Shown here piece after piece: positions 18,502 through 27,903 of a stretch of DNA of 64,000 nt; within the stretch, counting starts at the first letter, position 1, and each line of letters begins with the position of its first letter. The notes beneath the pieces were generated by a model. The model worked only from the letters and a program-made list of their open reading frames with translations, had not been told where the DNA came from and made no database searches. The stretch covers positions 1-64,000 of the forward strand of contig NZ_LWLE01000033.1 in NCBI RefSeq assembly GCF_001905125.1, in the 5' to 3' direction. The position numbers and the translations under genes are program-made. This stretch comes from Streptomyces sp. TSRI0281. Lineage in GTDB: Bacteria; Actinomycetota; Actinomycetes; Streptomycetales; Streptomycetaceae.

Positions 18502-19734
18502 ATGCCTTCCGTACTGCCCGATGGTGAGCCCGTGCCCGACGACGGGGCGCTGCCCCGCCATGCCCTGGAAGGCGCCGCCGACCGACCGCTCGGCTTCTAT
18601 CTGCATGTGCCCTACTGCGCCACCCGCTGCGGCTACTGCGACTTCAACACCTACACCGCCACGGAGCTGCGCGGCTCCGGCGGCGCCCTGGCCTCCCGCG
18701 ACAACTACGCCGCGCACCTGATCGACGAGGTCCGCCAGGCCCGCAAGGTCCTGGGCGACGACCCCCGGCCGGTCCGGACCGTGTTCGTCGGCGGCGGCAC
18801 CCCCACGCTGCTGCCCGCCGCCGATCTCGTACGGATGCTGGGGGCGATCCGCGACGAGTTCGGGCTCGCGGACGATGCCGAGATCACCACCGAGGCCAAC
18901 CCGGAGTCCGTCGATCCGGCCTATCTGGCCGCCCTGCGCGAAGGCGGCTTCAACCGGGTCTCCTTCGGCATGCAGAGCGCCCGGCAGCACGTCCTGAAGA
19001 TCCTGGACCGTACGCACACCCCCGGGCGCCCCGAAGCCTGTGTCGCCGAGGCCAGGGCGGCGGGCTTCGACCACGTCAACCTGGACCTGATCTACGGCAC
19101 CCCCGGCGAGTCCGACGACGACTGGCGGGCCTCCCTGGACGCGGCCATCGGCGCCGGCCCCGACCATGTGTCGGCCTACGCCCTGATCGTCGAGGAGGGC
19201 ACCCGGCTCGCCCGGCGCATCCGGCGCGGCGAGATCCCGATGACCGACGACGACGCACACGCCGACCGGTATCTGATCGCGGACGAGGCGATGGCCGCCG
19301 CGGGCTTCTCCTGGTACGAGGTGTCCAACTGGGCCCGGACCCCCGAGGGCCGGTGCCTGCACAACGAGCTGTACTGGCGCGGCGCCGACTGGTGGGGCGC
19401 CGGGCCGGGCGCGCACAGCCACGTGGGCGGGGTGCGCTGGTGGAACGTGAAGCACCCGGGGGCGTACGCACAAGCGCTCGCCGAGGGTCGCTCGCCCGGG
19501 GCGGGGCGCGAGATCCTCGCCCCCGAGGACCGCCGGGTCGAGCGGATCCTGCTGGAGCTGCGGCTGCTCGAAGGGTGCCCACTGTCGCTGCTCAGGCCGG
19601 ACGGCCTCGCGGCCTCGCGACGGGCCCTCACGGACGGGCTGCTGCAGGCCGGTCCGTACGAGGAGGGGCGCGCGGTCCTCACCCTGCGGGGGCGGCTGCT
19701 GGCCGACGCGGTGGTGCGGGACCTGGTGGACTGA
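18502..19734 (+). CDS. hemW: Heme chaperone HemW (radical SAM)
   Basis: A 410-residue radical SAM protein of the HemW family, once called oxygen-independent coproporphyrinogen oxidase, which carries heme to target proteins. The cluster motif CATRCGYC lies in YLHVPYCATRCGYCDFNTYT at about residues 34-53. GGGTPTLL, NPESVD, RVSFGMQS and LIYGTPGES follow. The HNELYW segment fits the HNxxYW heme-binding motif that separates HemW from HemN. Start codons are possible at 18487 (GTG), 18493 and 18502; the last gives the N-terminus I regard as usual in Streptomyces (MPSVLPDGE). It precedes the hrcA-dnaJ heat-shock operon, as in many bacteria, but here three minus-strand genes lie between. Confidence 0.93.
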   Translation: MPSVLPDGEPVPDDGALPRHALEGAADRPLGFYLHVPYCATRCGYCDFNTYTATELRGSGGALASRDNYAAHLIDEVRQARKVLGDDPRPVRTVFVGGGTPTLLPAADLVRMLGAIRDEFGLADDAEITTEANPESVDPAYLAALREGGFNRVSFGMQSARQHVLKILDRTHTPGRPEACVAEARAAGFDHVNLDLIYGTPGESDDDWRASLDAAIGAGPDHVSAYALIVEEGTRLARRIRRGEIPMTDDDAHADRYLIADEAMAAAGFSWYEVSNWARTPEGRCLHNELYWRGADWWGAGPGAHSHVGGVRWWNVKHPGAYAQALAEGRSPGAGREILAPEDRRVERILLELRLLEGCPLSLLRPDGLAASRRALTDGLLQAGPYEEGRAVLTLRGRLLADAVVRDLVD

Positions 19735-19796
19735 GCCGCCCCGGGCCGGTACCTGCCCCGGGCCGGCCCCCGCCCCCGGTGCCTGCCCCCGCCCCG

Positions 19797-22682
19797 CTAC
19801 GGCTTGCAGTCCTCGCGGGCCAGCGGCTTCGGTATGCCCGCCGGTTTGCCGCACAGGACGGTCCGTTCGGCGTCCGGCCCGGGGCGGACCACCTTGATGA
19901 TGTTGATGCCGTGCATGTTCTCGGCGGGGGACGCCTTGTCCCTGCTGAAGGTGATCGTCCCCGTGGGCATGCTGTTGAGGTCCACCGTGTGCAGCGTCGC
20001 CCAGGTCTCCGCCGCGCTTCGCCGGGTGTCCCCGCGGGCGGCGGCGTCGTACAGCGCGGCCGTCGCGCTGTAGGAAAGTGCGGTCTGACCGCTGGCGAAC
20101 AGCTCGTCCTCATAGGCGGGTGCGCCCGCCGACAGCGCCGTCAGCTCCCCGTCGGGGTGCAGGTCGGCCAGCGCGCTGCGGGCATCGCTGTAGAAGCCGG
20201 GATTGGCGCCCTTGTCCAGCGGGGCCAGCGAGCTGTGGTAGAGCGTCACGTTCGCGGCGATGGACGTGCTGGCCTCGAAGGTGCCCTTCGTCAGATCGTC
20301 CCCCGTGAACACCGTCATGGGCTTCTTGGAGCAGAGCCCCTGCGAGAGGCCGCTCATCAGGTTCGGGACGTCCTCGACCCGCCCGGCGAAGTACAGCGCG
20401 TCGGGCACCGGGTCCAGCTTGCAGATCGTGGTCACCGGGGTGTTGAGGCTGGCGCCGCCGGAGAGCTTGTACGTGATGTCGTCACCCACGCCGAACCCCG
20501 CCTTGCGGAGCATCGACCTGCCCGCCTCGCGCTGCTCGGCCGTGTACCGGTCCTTGTCGCCGTTGCGCAGTTCCCGGGAAAGGACGATCGCGCTCGGGGC
20601 GGTCCTCCCGCCCTTGAGCTTCTCGGCGATCTGCCGGGCGACCAGACCGAGGGCGTACGCCTGCTCCTCGTCGGTCGCGGCGAGACCGAAGTAGTTCGGG
20701 TAGTCCCGGGGCAGGTCGCTGCTCGAATTGGTGGTGTCGACCAGCGGCAGACCGGCCTTCCGGAGCCGGCCGGTGGCCGCCGCGCTCTCCTGCGTATTGC
20801 GGCCGAAGCCGACCACGCCGACCACGGTCGGGTCCCGCTCCGCCACCTCGATTATCTTGTCCACCGTGGTCAGCTGATGGAGCATGTCCTGACCGCCGTT
20901 GGCCGTGAGGACCCGCAGCTTGACGGGCCGGTGCAGCGTCTTGTTCACCGAACGCTGGTGCAGATAGACGCCGGTCAGCTCCTCCAGCCCCTTGCGGGTG
21001 AGCTTGTCGTCGCCGTTCCGTGCGGTGAGCGGCCCCGCGTAGACGATGGTGACGTAGTTCTCGTTCGGCCCGATGTCCGCGTTCTCGTCTCGTATCGCCT
21101 TCTCGACGCGCTCGAAGCTGATGCCCGCGCCCACGCCGTTCAGTGTCAGCTTGTTGCCCTTGGCGAAGAGCACCTCGGGGGACGTGGCCACCCCGACGCA
21201 CTCCCTGTCCTTCCCCGAGCCGCTCCAGATCGCGTCCGTGTTGCGGTCGGTCAGCGGGCCGTGGCAGTACTCCTTCTGCCAGTGCTCGCTCCACAGGAAG
21301 GTTCCCAGCAGACTCCCGACGAGGACGAGCGCGACGGCCGACCTGGACATCACCCACCACGCCCAGGTCCGCCGGACCCGATGGGTGACGAGTTCCGCGT
21401 GCGCGTGCTCATGGGTCAGCTTGCCGGTGGACAGCGGCAGCCGGAGCACCCACGCCAGCGTCGCGGCCGCGACGGGGGACTGGCCCAGGCTCAGATCGTC
21501 GACCCAGCGCTCGTAACGGGCCCGCGCCGCCGCGGAGAAGGTGGGCCCGCTCGCGGGCGGCGGGTCCGCGGGCAGCGGCGGGGTGTGCCGCATGATCCCG
21601 GCGGCGGGCAGGGACGCCAGCAGCAGCAGCGGGTCCACCTCGCTGCGCCGGGAACGTACGTTGTTGATCGCGTTGATCAGCAGGATGCCGCCGTTGTCCT
21701 GGGTGGCCGTGGGCAGGAACACCACCGGCGGGACCGTCCGCTTGCTGCGCCGCCAGTCCAGCGTGTGCGGCCGGTAGTTGTGCAGCAGGTCCTCCAGCAG
21801 GGCCTGGACCCGCAGCTCCAGATGGAACTGGCGCGCGTGCTCGTCGCCCGCCCGCGCGTCGGCCACCCGCTCGGCGACCGCCGCCGCGCGGGCCCGGATC
21901 ACCCGCCAGGAACCGCTCGGCGAGAACCGGGACCAGCCGTCGGAGGGGTACCCCGTACTGGACGCGGCCAGTGAGGAGGTGGTCGCGAACCACCGGCTGG
22001 CCCGGCGCAGCCACAGCAGCGGGGGCGCGGCGCTGCTCAGCAGCCGTACGACGGCCAGGCCGAGCAGGGCGACGGCCGCCACCAGGGCGGTCAGCAGCCA
22101 GCCGATCTCGCCGAGCAGCACGCTGAGCACGGCGATGAAGACGGCGCCCATGAAGGTCTCCGGCCGCACCGAGGCCCGCAGCGAGTCCCACCAGTTGTTG
22201 CTCCCCGACCGGCTCGCCCGCCAGCGCAGCCTGCCAAGCTGCTCAAGAATCCTTTCCTCACGTCCGCGCGCCGAGCGCTCGCCGGGCTGCGCGAGCACCG
22301 TCGTGGTGGCCTGCTCGATGGCACCGAGGAGGCGTGAGCGGGGGAAGGAGAACGGCTTGTACTGCGAGCTCTCCCGGGTCTCCCAGGGCTCCTCGCTCAG
22401 CCTGCGCACCATGTCGAGCGCCGCGTCGTACGGGGTCCGGCCGTCGCCGTCGAGCAGCTTCACCGGGACCCGGCGCAGCTGATTGGCCCGGTGGATCTGG
22501 AGCACGATCTGCTCGACGCGCGCGTCGATCTCCGGGCCCACGTCGGCGTCGGCCGCCTGTGCGACCACCAGGGGCATCACCGGCCGGTTGACCTTGTACT
22601 GGTCGATCAGCTGCTGCATCAGGTGGAAGACGGCCGAAGCCGCCTCGTTCTCCGCACTGTCCTGCCACACCTCGCGTGTCAT
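19797..22682 (-). CDS. Large membrane protein: cytoplasmic N-terminal region plus extracellular periplasmic-binding-type domain
   Basis: A 961-residue protein without a name I recognise. Order: a soluble N-terminus (1-170), two membrane helices at about 177-192 and 194-213, a second cytoplasmic region (215-440) containing the segment VVFLPTATQDNGGILLINAI, a third membrane helix at about 440-464, and an extracellular C-terminal half (540-961) with the features of a type I periplasmic binding fold of the branched-chain amino acid or ANF-receptor type (VVGVVGFGRNTQES, PLVDTTNSSSDL, YFGLAATDEEQAYALGLVA). No Walker A motif is seen. The ATG at 22682 follows GGGGG; the frame extends 16 codons further. 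It converges on hemW. A sensor role is inference. Confidence 0.8.
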   Translation of the reverse strand: MTREVWQDSAENEAASAVFHLMQQLIDQYKVNRPVMPLVVAQAADADVGPEIDARVEQIVLQIHRANQLRRVPVKLLDGDGRTPYDAALDMVRRLSEEPWETRESSQYKPFSFPRSRLLGAIEQATTTVLAQPGERSARGREERILEQLGRLRWRASRSGSNNWWDSLRASVRPETFMGAVFIAVLSVLLGEIGWLLTALVAAVALLGLAVVRLLSSAAPPLLWLRRASRWFATTSSLAASSTGYPSDGWSRFSPSGSWRVIRARAAAVAERVADARAGDEHARQFHLELRVQALLEDLLHNYRPHTLDWRRSKRTVPPVVFLPTATQDNGGILLINAINNVRSRRSEVDPLLLLASLPAAGIMRHTPPLPADPPPASGPTFSAAARARYERWVDDLSLGQSPVAAATLAWVLRLPLSTGKLTHEHAHAELVTHRVRRTWAWWVMSRSAVALVLVGSLLGTFLWSEHWQKEYCHGPLTDRNTDAIWSGSGKDRECVGVATSPEVLFAKGNKLTLNGVGAGISFERVEKAIRDENADIGPNENYVTIVYAGPLTARNGDDKLTRKGLEELTGVYLHQRSVNKTLHRPVKLRVLTANGGQDMLHQLTTVDKIIEVAERDPTVVGVVGFGRNTQESAAATGRLRKAGLPLVDTTNSSSDLPRDYPNYFGLAATDEEQAYALGLVARQIAEKLKGGRTAPSAIVLSRELRNGDKDRYTAEQREAGRSMLRKAGFGVGDDITYKLSGGASLNTPVTTICKLDPVPDALYFAGRVEDVPNLMSGLSQGLCSKKPMTVFTGDDLTKGTFEASTSIAANVTLYHSSLAPLDKGANPGFYSDARSALADLHPDGELTALSAGAPAYEDELFASGQTALSYSATAALYDAAARGDTRRSAAETWATLHTVDLNSMPTGTITFSRDKASPAENMHGINIIKVVRPGPDAERTVLCGKPAGIPKPLAREDCKP

Positions 22683-22803
22683 ATTGCCCCCGTGCCTTCC
22701 CGTCGCCCGCCGAGCCCCTTCACCCCTCAATAACCGATGGTGCGTGTGTGGCGCAGGCGTTCAGCGGGATCGGTACCGGATCCTCTTCAACGGGGGCCGG
22801 ACT

Positions 22804-23622
22804 TCAATCAGGAAGCGTGACGAAGTCGATCAACTCCTCGACCCGACCCAGGAGTTGCGGTTCGAGATCGCGGTAGGAGCGGACCTTGGAGAGGATGTGC
22901 TGCCAGGCCGCCCCGGTGTTCTCCGGCCAGCCCAGCGACCGGCACACCCCTGTCTTCCAGTCCTGGCCGCGCGGCACCACCGGCCAGCCCGCGATCCCCA
23001 CCGACGAGGGCTTCACCGCCTCCCAGACGTCGATGTACGGGTGGCCCACCACCAGCACGTTCGCGTCCGACACCTGACCGGCGATCCGGGACTCCTTGGA
23101 ACCCGGCACCAGATGGTCCACCAGCACCCCCAGCCGGGCGTCCGGTCCCGGTGAGAACTCGCGCACGATCGCCGGGAGGTCGTCGATGCCCTCCAGGTAC
23201 TCGACCACCACACCCTCGATCCGCAGGTCGTCGCCCCACACCCGCTCGACCAGCTCCGCGTCGTGCCGGCCCTCCACATAGATCCGCCCGGCCCGCGCCA
23301 CCCGCGCCCGCGCGCCGGGCACCGCCACCGAACCGGACGCCGTACGGGCGGGCCGCACAGGACCGGCGGCCGAGGGGCGTACGAGCGTGATGACCCGGCC
23401 CTCCAGCAGGAAGCCGCGCGGCTCCATCGGGAACACCCGGTGCTTGCCGAAGCGGTCCTCCAGGGTGACCGTCGGGCCCTGGGCCGTCTTCTCGCAGCGG
23501 ATCACCGCACCGCAGAAGCCGGTGGAGACCTCCTCCACGACCAGATCGGGCTCGGCGGGGACCTCCGGGGCGGGGGCGGACTTCTTCCACGGCGGGGTCA
23601 GGTCCGGCTGATAGCTGCGCAT
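22804..23622 (-). CDS. DUF3097 family protein
   Basis: A 272-residue protein of a family widespread in actinomycetes and without a known role. The N-terminus MRSYQPDLTPPWKK is typical. A small beta-rich domain follows (GFCGAVIRCEKTAQGPTVTL), then an alpha-beta domain with IYVEGRHDAELVERVWGDDL, a Toprim-like acidic pattern, and LGVLVDHLVPGSKESRI further on. The open frame continues upstream, but the ATG at 23622 gives the family N-terminus. It lies 25 bases downstream of the metallo-beta-lactamase-fold gene on the same strand and is probably co-transcribed with it. The Toprim resemblance suggests nucleic acid work; this is inference. Confidence 0.88.
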   Translation of the reverse strand: MRSYQPDLTPPWKKSAPAPEVPAEPDLVVEEVSTGFCGAVIRCEKTAQGPTVTLEDRFGKHRVFPMEPRGFLLEGRVITLVRPSAAGPVRPARTASGSVAVPGARARVARAGRIYVEGRHDAELVERVWGDDLRIEGVVVEYLEGIDDLPAIVREFSPGPDARLGVLVDHLVPGSKESRIAGQVSDANVLVVGHPYIDVWEAVKPSSVGIAGWPVVPRGQDWKTGVCRSLGWPENTGAAWQHILSKVRSYRDLEPQLLGRVEELIDFVTLPD

Positions 23623-23647
23623 GGCACGACGATAAGTGGGCGGCCTC

Positions 23648-24379
23648 TCACGACACGCCGAAGCGCTCCGCCAGCCGGTCCCGCTGCGCCCGTACGAACG
23701 CCGCGTCCACCACCGCCCCGTGCCCCGGTACGTACAGCGCGTCCTCGCCGCCCAGCGCCAGCAGCCTGTCCAGCGCGGCCGGCCAGCGGGAGACGACCGC
23801 GTCCCCGCCCGCCTGCGGTTCGCCGGACTCCTCGACCAGGTCGCCGCAGAGCACCACCGCCGGCTCCCCGTCCGACCCCGGCACCAGCGCCGCCAGATCG
23901 TGGCCGCTGTGCGCCGGACCGACATCGGCCAGCAGCACCTGCCGGCCGCCCCCGAGGTCGAGCGTCCACTCCCCGCACACTTCGTGGCGCGGGGCCACCA
24001 GGACATCCACCGCCTGCGCCGCCTGCTCCTCGGGCACCCCGTGGCGCACCGCGGAGGCGCGCAGACCGTCCGCACCGCGGTCGAGGAGACCGGCGATGCC
24101 GACCGCCCCGTACACCTGGGCCCCGGCGAACGCCGCGGTGCCCAGCACATGATCGAAATGCGGGTGGCTCAGTGCGATATGTGTCACCCTGCGGCCGAGC
24201 AACGCCTCCGCCTGCGTCCGCAGCTCGACGCCCTCGCGCAGCGTCGACCCGGTGTCGTAGAGCAGCGCCGCGCCCGCCCCGGCCACCAGCGCGACCGTCG
24301 CATCCCACCCGGGAAGCCGCCGCCGGCCCACACCGTTGCCCAACCGCTCCCAGCCGAACTCTTCCCAAGAGACGTCCAT
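23648..24379 (-). CDS. Metallo-beta-lactamase-fold hydrolase
   Basis: A 243-residue cytoplasmic protein with the metal-binding motif ALSHPHFDHVLG (residues about 68-79), a second histidine in VGPAHSGHD, an aspartate in VLCGDLVEE and a C-terminal VPGHGAVVD. These are the ligands of a two-metal MBL hydrolase. The fold is clear; the substrate is not. It could be a thioesterase, lactonase or glyoxalase II-like enzyme. There is no signal peptide, so it is not a secreted antibiotic-resistance enzyme. It is divergent from hrcA and followed closely by the DUF3097 gene. Confidence 0.9.
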   Translation of the reverse strand: MDVSWEEFGWERLGNGVGRRRLPGWDATVALVAGAGAALLYDTGSTLREGVELRTQAEALLGRRVTHIALSHPHFDHVLGTAAFAGAQVYGAVGIAGLLDRGADGLRASAVRHGVPEEQAAQAVDVLVAPRHEVCGEWTLDLGGGRQVLLADVGPAHSGHDLAALVPGSDGEPAVVLCGDLVEESGEPQAGGDAVVSRWPAALDRLLALGGEDALYVPGHGAVVDAAFVRAQRDRLAERFGVS

Positions 24380-24482
24380 ACGGCGACGCTATCGGCAACG
24401 ACCTGCGCAGTCTCGCGGTAGCGTGGCCGGTCGCCCTTGCCTGGGGGGCACCCCGCCCCCGTACACTGGCCGGGGAGGATTG

Positions 24483-24509
24483 CTGGCACTCGAACGCACA
24501 GAGTGCCAG
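24483..24509. promoter_or_regulatory. CIRCE element upstream of hrcA
   Basis: CTGGCACTC (24483-24491), nine bases, then GAGTGCCAG (24501-24509). This is a perfect inverted repeat matching the HrcA operator pattern. It lies 35 bases before the hrcA start, so HrcA is expected to repress its own operon until heat shock. Confidence 0.93.
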
Positions 24510-24544
24510 GCAGACACCGGAGACGACAGCTGGAGGTGTGCGCG

Positions 24545-25561
24545 ATGCTCAGCGAACGCAGACTCGAAGTGCTGCGCGCCATCGTCCAGGACTATGTCGG
24601 CACCGAGGAGCCCGTCGGCTCCAAGGCGCTCACGGAGCGGCACAAGCTCGGGGTCTCCCCGGCCACCATCCGCAATGACATGGCCGTGCTGGAGGATGAG
24701 GGATTCATCGCCCAGCCGCACACGAGCGCGGGGCGCATCCCGACGGACAAGGGCTACCGGCTCTTCGTCGACCGGCTGGCGGGCGTCAAGCCGCTGTCCT
24801 CGCCGGAGCGCCGCGCCATTCAGAATTTCCTCGACGGCGCGGTCGACCTCGACGATGTCGTGGGCCGCACCGTACGGCTGCTCGCGCAGCTGACCCGGCA
24901 GGTCGCCGTCGTGCAGTACCCCTCGCTGACCCGCTCGACGGTGCGGCATGTGGAGCTGCTGGCGCTGGCTCCCGCCCGGCTGATGCTGGTCCTGATCACC
25001 GACACCGGCCGGGTCGAACAGCGTATGATCGACTGCCCCGCGCCGTTCGGTGAGACCTCTCTCGCCGATCTGCGGGCCCGGCTCAACAGCCGGGTCGTCG
25101 GACGCCGCTTCGCGGATGTTCCGCAACTGGTGCAGGAGCTGCCGGAATCCTTCGACAGCGAGGACCGGGCCACCGTCTCCACGGTGCTCTCCGTCCTTCT
25201 CGAAACGCTGGTCGAGGAGACGGAGGAGCGGCTGATGATCGGCGGCACCTCCAACCTCACCCGCTTCGGGCACGACTTCCCGGTGATGATCCGGCCGGTG
25301 CTGGAAGCACTGGAGGAGCAGGTCGTGCTGCTGAAGCTGCTCGGTGAGGCAACGGACTCGGGCATGACCGTACGTATCGGGCACGAGAACGCCCATGAGG
25401 GGCTCAACTCCACGTCCGTCGTCGCGGTCGGCTACGGTTCGGGCGACGAGGCAGTCGCCAAACTCGGCGTGGTCGGACCGACCCGCATGGACTACCCCGG
25501 AACGATGGGAGCGGTACGCGCAGTGGCACGTTACGTCGGACAGATCCTGGCGGATTCGTAA
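24545..25561 (+). CDS. hrcA: Heat-inducible transcription repressor HrcA
   Basis: A 338-residue repressor of class I heat-shock genes. Visible: the winged-helix start MLSERRLEVLRAIVQDYVGT, the recognition region VGSKALTERHKLGVSPATIR, the wing AQPHTSAGRIPTDKGYR, and the C-terminal GAF-like domain with the conserved GVVGPTRMDYPGTMGAVRAV. The frame is open from 24437, but the ATG at 24545 is the family start and lies just after the CIRCE operator. The stop TAA abuts the dnaJ GTG start, so the two are translationally coupled. Confidence 0.97.
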   Translation: MLSERRLEVLRAIVQDYVGTEEPVGSKALTERHKLGVSPATIRNDMAVLEDEGFIAQPHTSAGRIPTDKGYRLFVDRLAGVKPLSSPERRAIQNFLDGAVDLDDVVGRTVRLLAQLTRQVAVVQYPSLTRSTVRHVELLALAPARLMLVLITDTGRVEQRMIDCPAPFGETSLADLRARLNSRVVGRRFADVPQLVQELPESFDSEDRATVSTVLSVLLETLVEETEERLMIGGTSNLTRFGHDFPVMIRPVLEALEEQVVLLKLLGEATDSGMTVRIGHENAHEGLNSTSVVAVGYGSGDEAVAKLGVVGPTRMDYPGTMGAVRAVARYVGQILADS

Positions 25562-26698
25562 GTGGCCACGGACTACTACGCCGTACTAGGCGTGCGCCGC
25601 GACGCATCTCAGGACGAGATCAAGAAGGCATTCCGGCGGCTCGCCCGCGAGCTGCACCCGGATGTCAACCCGGATCCGAAGACCCAGGAGCGGTTCAAGG
25701 AGATCAACGCCGCTTACGAGGTGTTGTCGGACCCGCAGAAGAAGCAGGTCTACGACCTCGGTGGCGACCCGCTGTCCGCCTCCGGCGGAGGTGGCGCGGG
25801 CGGATTCGGACAAGGTGGCTTCGGCAACTTCTCCGACATCATGGACGCGTTCTTCGGCACGGCATCGCAGCGCGGACCCCGTTCGCGTACCCGGCGGGGC
25901 CAGGACGCGATGATCCGGCTGGAGATCGACCTCTCCGAGGCGGCCTTCGGCACCACCAAGGACATCCAGGTCGACACGGCGGTCGTCTGTACGACCTGCA
26001 GTGGCGAGGGCGCGGCCCCCGGCACCTCGGCCCAGACCTGTGACATGTGCCGCGGTCGCGGCGAGGTCTCCCAGGTCACCCGGTCCTTCCTGGGCCAGGT
26101 CATGACCTCGCGGCCCTGCCCGCAGTGCCAGGGCTTCGGTACGGTCGTGCCGACGCCCTGCCCGGAGTGCGCCGGTGACGGCCGCATCCGCTCGCGGCGC
26201 ACCCTCACCGTGAAGATCCCCGCGGGCGTCGACAACGGCACCCGCATCCAGCTCGCCGGTGAGGGCGAGGTCGGCCCCGGCGGCGGACCGGCCGGCGATC
26301 TGTACGTCGAGATCCACGAGCTGTCGCACGCGGTGTTCCAGCGGCGTGGCGACGATCTGCACTGCACGGTCACCATCCCGATGACGGCGGCGTCGCTCGG
26401 CACCAAGGTGCCACTGGAGACGCTCGACGGCCTGGAGGAGATCGACATCAGGCCGGGCACCCAGTCCGGTCAGTCGGTGCCGCTGCACGGGCGCGGGATC
26501 ACGCATCTGCGCGGCGGTGGCCGGGGCGACCTGATCGTGCATGTCGAAGTACTGACCCCGTCCAAGCTGGACGCGGAGCAGGAGCGACTGCTGCGCGAGC
26601 TGGCGAAGCTGCGCGGCGAGGAACGGCCCATCGGCCAGTTTCAGCCAGGTCAGCAAGGGCTGTTCTCCCGGCTGAAGGACGCTTTCAACGGCCGCTGA
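25562..26698 (+). CDS. dnaJ: DnaJ-type Hsp40 co-chaperone
   Basis: A 378-residue type I J-protein that stimulates DnaK ATPase. Order: J domain with the HPD motif (ELHPDVN, residues 32-38), a Gly/Phe-rich linker (about 75-100), the zinc-finger domain with four CxxCxGxG repeats (CTTCSGEG, CDMCRGRG, CPQCQGFG, CPECAGDG), and the C-terminal peptide-binding domain. It starts with GTG directly after the hrcA stop. Actinomycetes usually have a second dnaJ with dnaK elsewhere, so this is the hrcA-linked copy (DnaJ2-type). A strong terminator follows. Confidence 0.97.
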   Translation: MATDYYAVLGVRRDASQDEIKKAFRRLARELHPDVNPDPKTQERFKEINAAYEVLSDPQKKQVYDLGGDPLSASGGGGAGGFGQGGFGNFSDIMDAFFGTASQRGPRSRTRRGQDAMIRLEIDLSEAAFGTTKDIQVDTAVVCTTCSGEGAAPGTSAQTCDMCRGRGEVSQVTRSFLGQVMTSRPCPQCQGFGTVVPTPCPECAGDGRIRSRRTLTVKIPAGVDNGTRIQLAGEGEVGPGGGPAGDLYVEIHELSHAVFQRRGDDLHCTVTIPMTAASLGTKVPLETLDGLEEIDIRPGTQSGQSVPLHGRGITHLRGGGRGDLIVHVEVLTPSKLDAEQERLLRELAKLRGEERPIGQFQPGQQGLFSRLKDAFNGR

Positions 26699-26718
26699 AC
26701 CGGTCTCGGCCTGTCACC

Positions 26719-26753
26719 GCACCGCCCGTCGGTCTTGTACCGACGGGCGGTGC
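26719..26753 (+). terminator. Terminator of the hrcA-dnaJ operon
   Basis: Arms GCACCGCCCGTCGGT (26719-26733) and ACCGACGGGCGGTGC (26739-26753) are perfectly complementary over 15 bases with loop CTTGT. It begins 21 bases after the dnaJ stop. Confidence 0.85.
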
Positions 26754-26829
26754 TGCGTACAGCGGTATACCGGTCATGCCGTCTCATGGCTGATTCGGCC
26801 CTGTGCGCCGGACATGGCACGATGCGGTC

Positions 26830-27903
26830 ATGTCCTCCGAGTTGACCGATCTCTGCCGGTATCCGATCGTGCAGGCCCCTATGGCGGGCGGTGTCTCCTC
26901 GCCGGAACTCGTCGGCGCCGTCGCCGCCGCCGGGGGGCTCGGGTTCCTCGCCGCCGGGTACAAGACGACGGACGGCATGTACAACGAGATCAAACAGGTG
27001 CGCAGGCTGACCGGCGGGCCGTTCGGCGTCAACCTCTTCATGCCGCAGCCCGCCCTCGCCGACCCGAGCGCAGTCGAGGTCTACTGCCACCAGCTCGCCG
27101 GTGAGGCCGTCTGGTACGAGACCCCGCTCGGCGACCCGGACACCAGCGGCGACGACGGCTACGAGGCCAAGGTCGCGATCCTCCTGGAGGACCCGGTCCC
27201 CGCGGTCTCCTTCACCTTCGGCTGCCCCACCCGCGACACACTGGACGCCTTCGCCAAGGCGGGCACGTACACCGTCGTGACGGTCACCACCGCCGAGGAG
27301 GCGCAGTGCGCCCAGTGGGTGGGCGCCGACGCCGTCTGCGTCCAGGGCGTCGAGGCGGGCGGCCACCAGTCCACGCACCGCGACGACCCGCAGGCCGACA
27401 ACACCGGCATCGGGCTGCTCTCCCTCGTCGCCCAGGTCCGCGAGACGGTACAACTGCCCGTCATCGCGGCGGGCGGGCTGATGCGCGGCTCCCAGATCGC
27501 CGCTGTGCTCGCGGCGGGCGCGGACGCGGCCCAGCTCGGCACGGCGTTCCTGGCCTGCCCCGAGTCCGGGGCGCATCCCCTGCACAAGCAGTCCCTGACC
27601 AACCCCCTGTTCGTCCGCACGGCGCTGACCCGGGCGTTCTCCGGCCGCCCGGCCCGCGGCCTGGTCAACCGCTTCATGACCGAGCACGGCCCGTACGCCC
27701 CCGCCGCCTACCCGCAGGTCCACTATGTGACGAGCGGGCTGCGCAAGGCCGCCGCCCGCACCGGGGACGCCCAGGGCATGGCACTGTGGGCCGGACAAGG
27801 GCACCGGATGGCACGCGAGCTGCCCGCCGGAGAGCTGATCGACCTGCTCGCCACCGAACTGGAAGCCGCCCGGGTGGCAGTGAGCGGAAGGAGTGCCCAG
27901 TGA
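26830..27903 (+). CDS. Nitronate monooxygenase (2-nitropropane dioxygenase family)
   Basis: A 357-residue FMN-dependent enzyme of the NPD/nitronate monooxygenase family, which oxidises toxic nitronates such as propionate 3-nitronate. Visible: PIVQAPMAGGVSSPELVGAV at the N-terminus, GPFGVNLF, VCVQGVEAGGHQ, the FMN-phosphate loop VIAAGGLMRGSQIAAVLAAG and AAQLGTAFLACPES. The ATG at 26830 is the first with a family-like N-terminus. The end overlaps the rsmE start by four bases (GTGA), so the two form an operon. The pairing has no evident functional logic. Confidence 0.93.
   Translation: MSSELTDLCRYPIVQAPMAGGVSSPELVGAVAAAGGLGFLAAGYKTTDGMYNEIKQVRRLTGGPFGVNLFMPQPALADPSAVEVYCHQLAGEAVWYETPLGDPDTSGDDGYEAKVAILLEDPVPAVSFTFGCPTRDTLDAFAKAGTYTVVTVTTAEEAQCAQWVGADAVCVQGVEAGGHQSTHRDDPQADNTGIGLLSLVAQVRETVQLPVIAAGGLMRGSQIAAVLAAGADAAQLGTAFLACPESGAHPLHKQSLTNPLFVRTALTRAFSGRPARGLVNRFMTEHGPYAPAAYPQVHYVTSGLRKAAARTGDAQGMALWAGQGHRMARELPAGELIDLLATELEAARVAVSGRSAQ

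Noticed and set aside
16339..19854. 1171-codon open minus-strand frame opposite the phosphatase and hemW genes
   Set aside because: Antisense shadow of high-GC coding DNA; the plus-strand frames have complete SpoIIE and radical SAM motifs, and this one has none.
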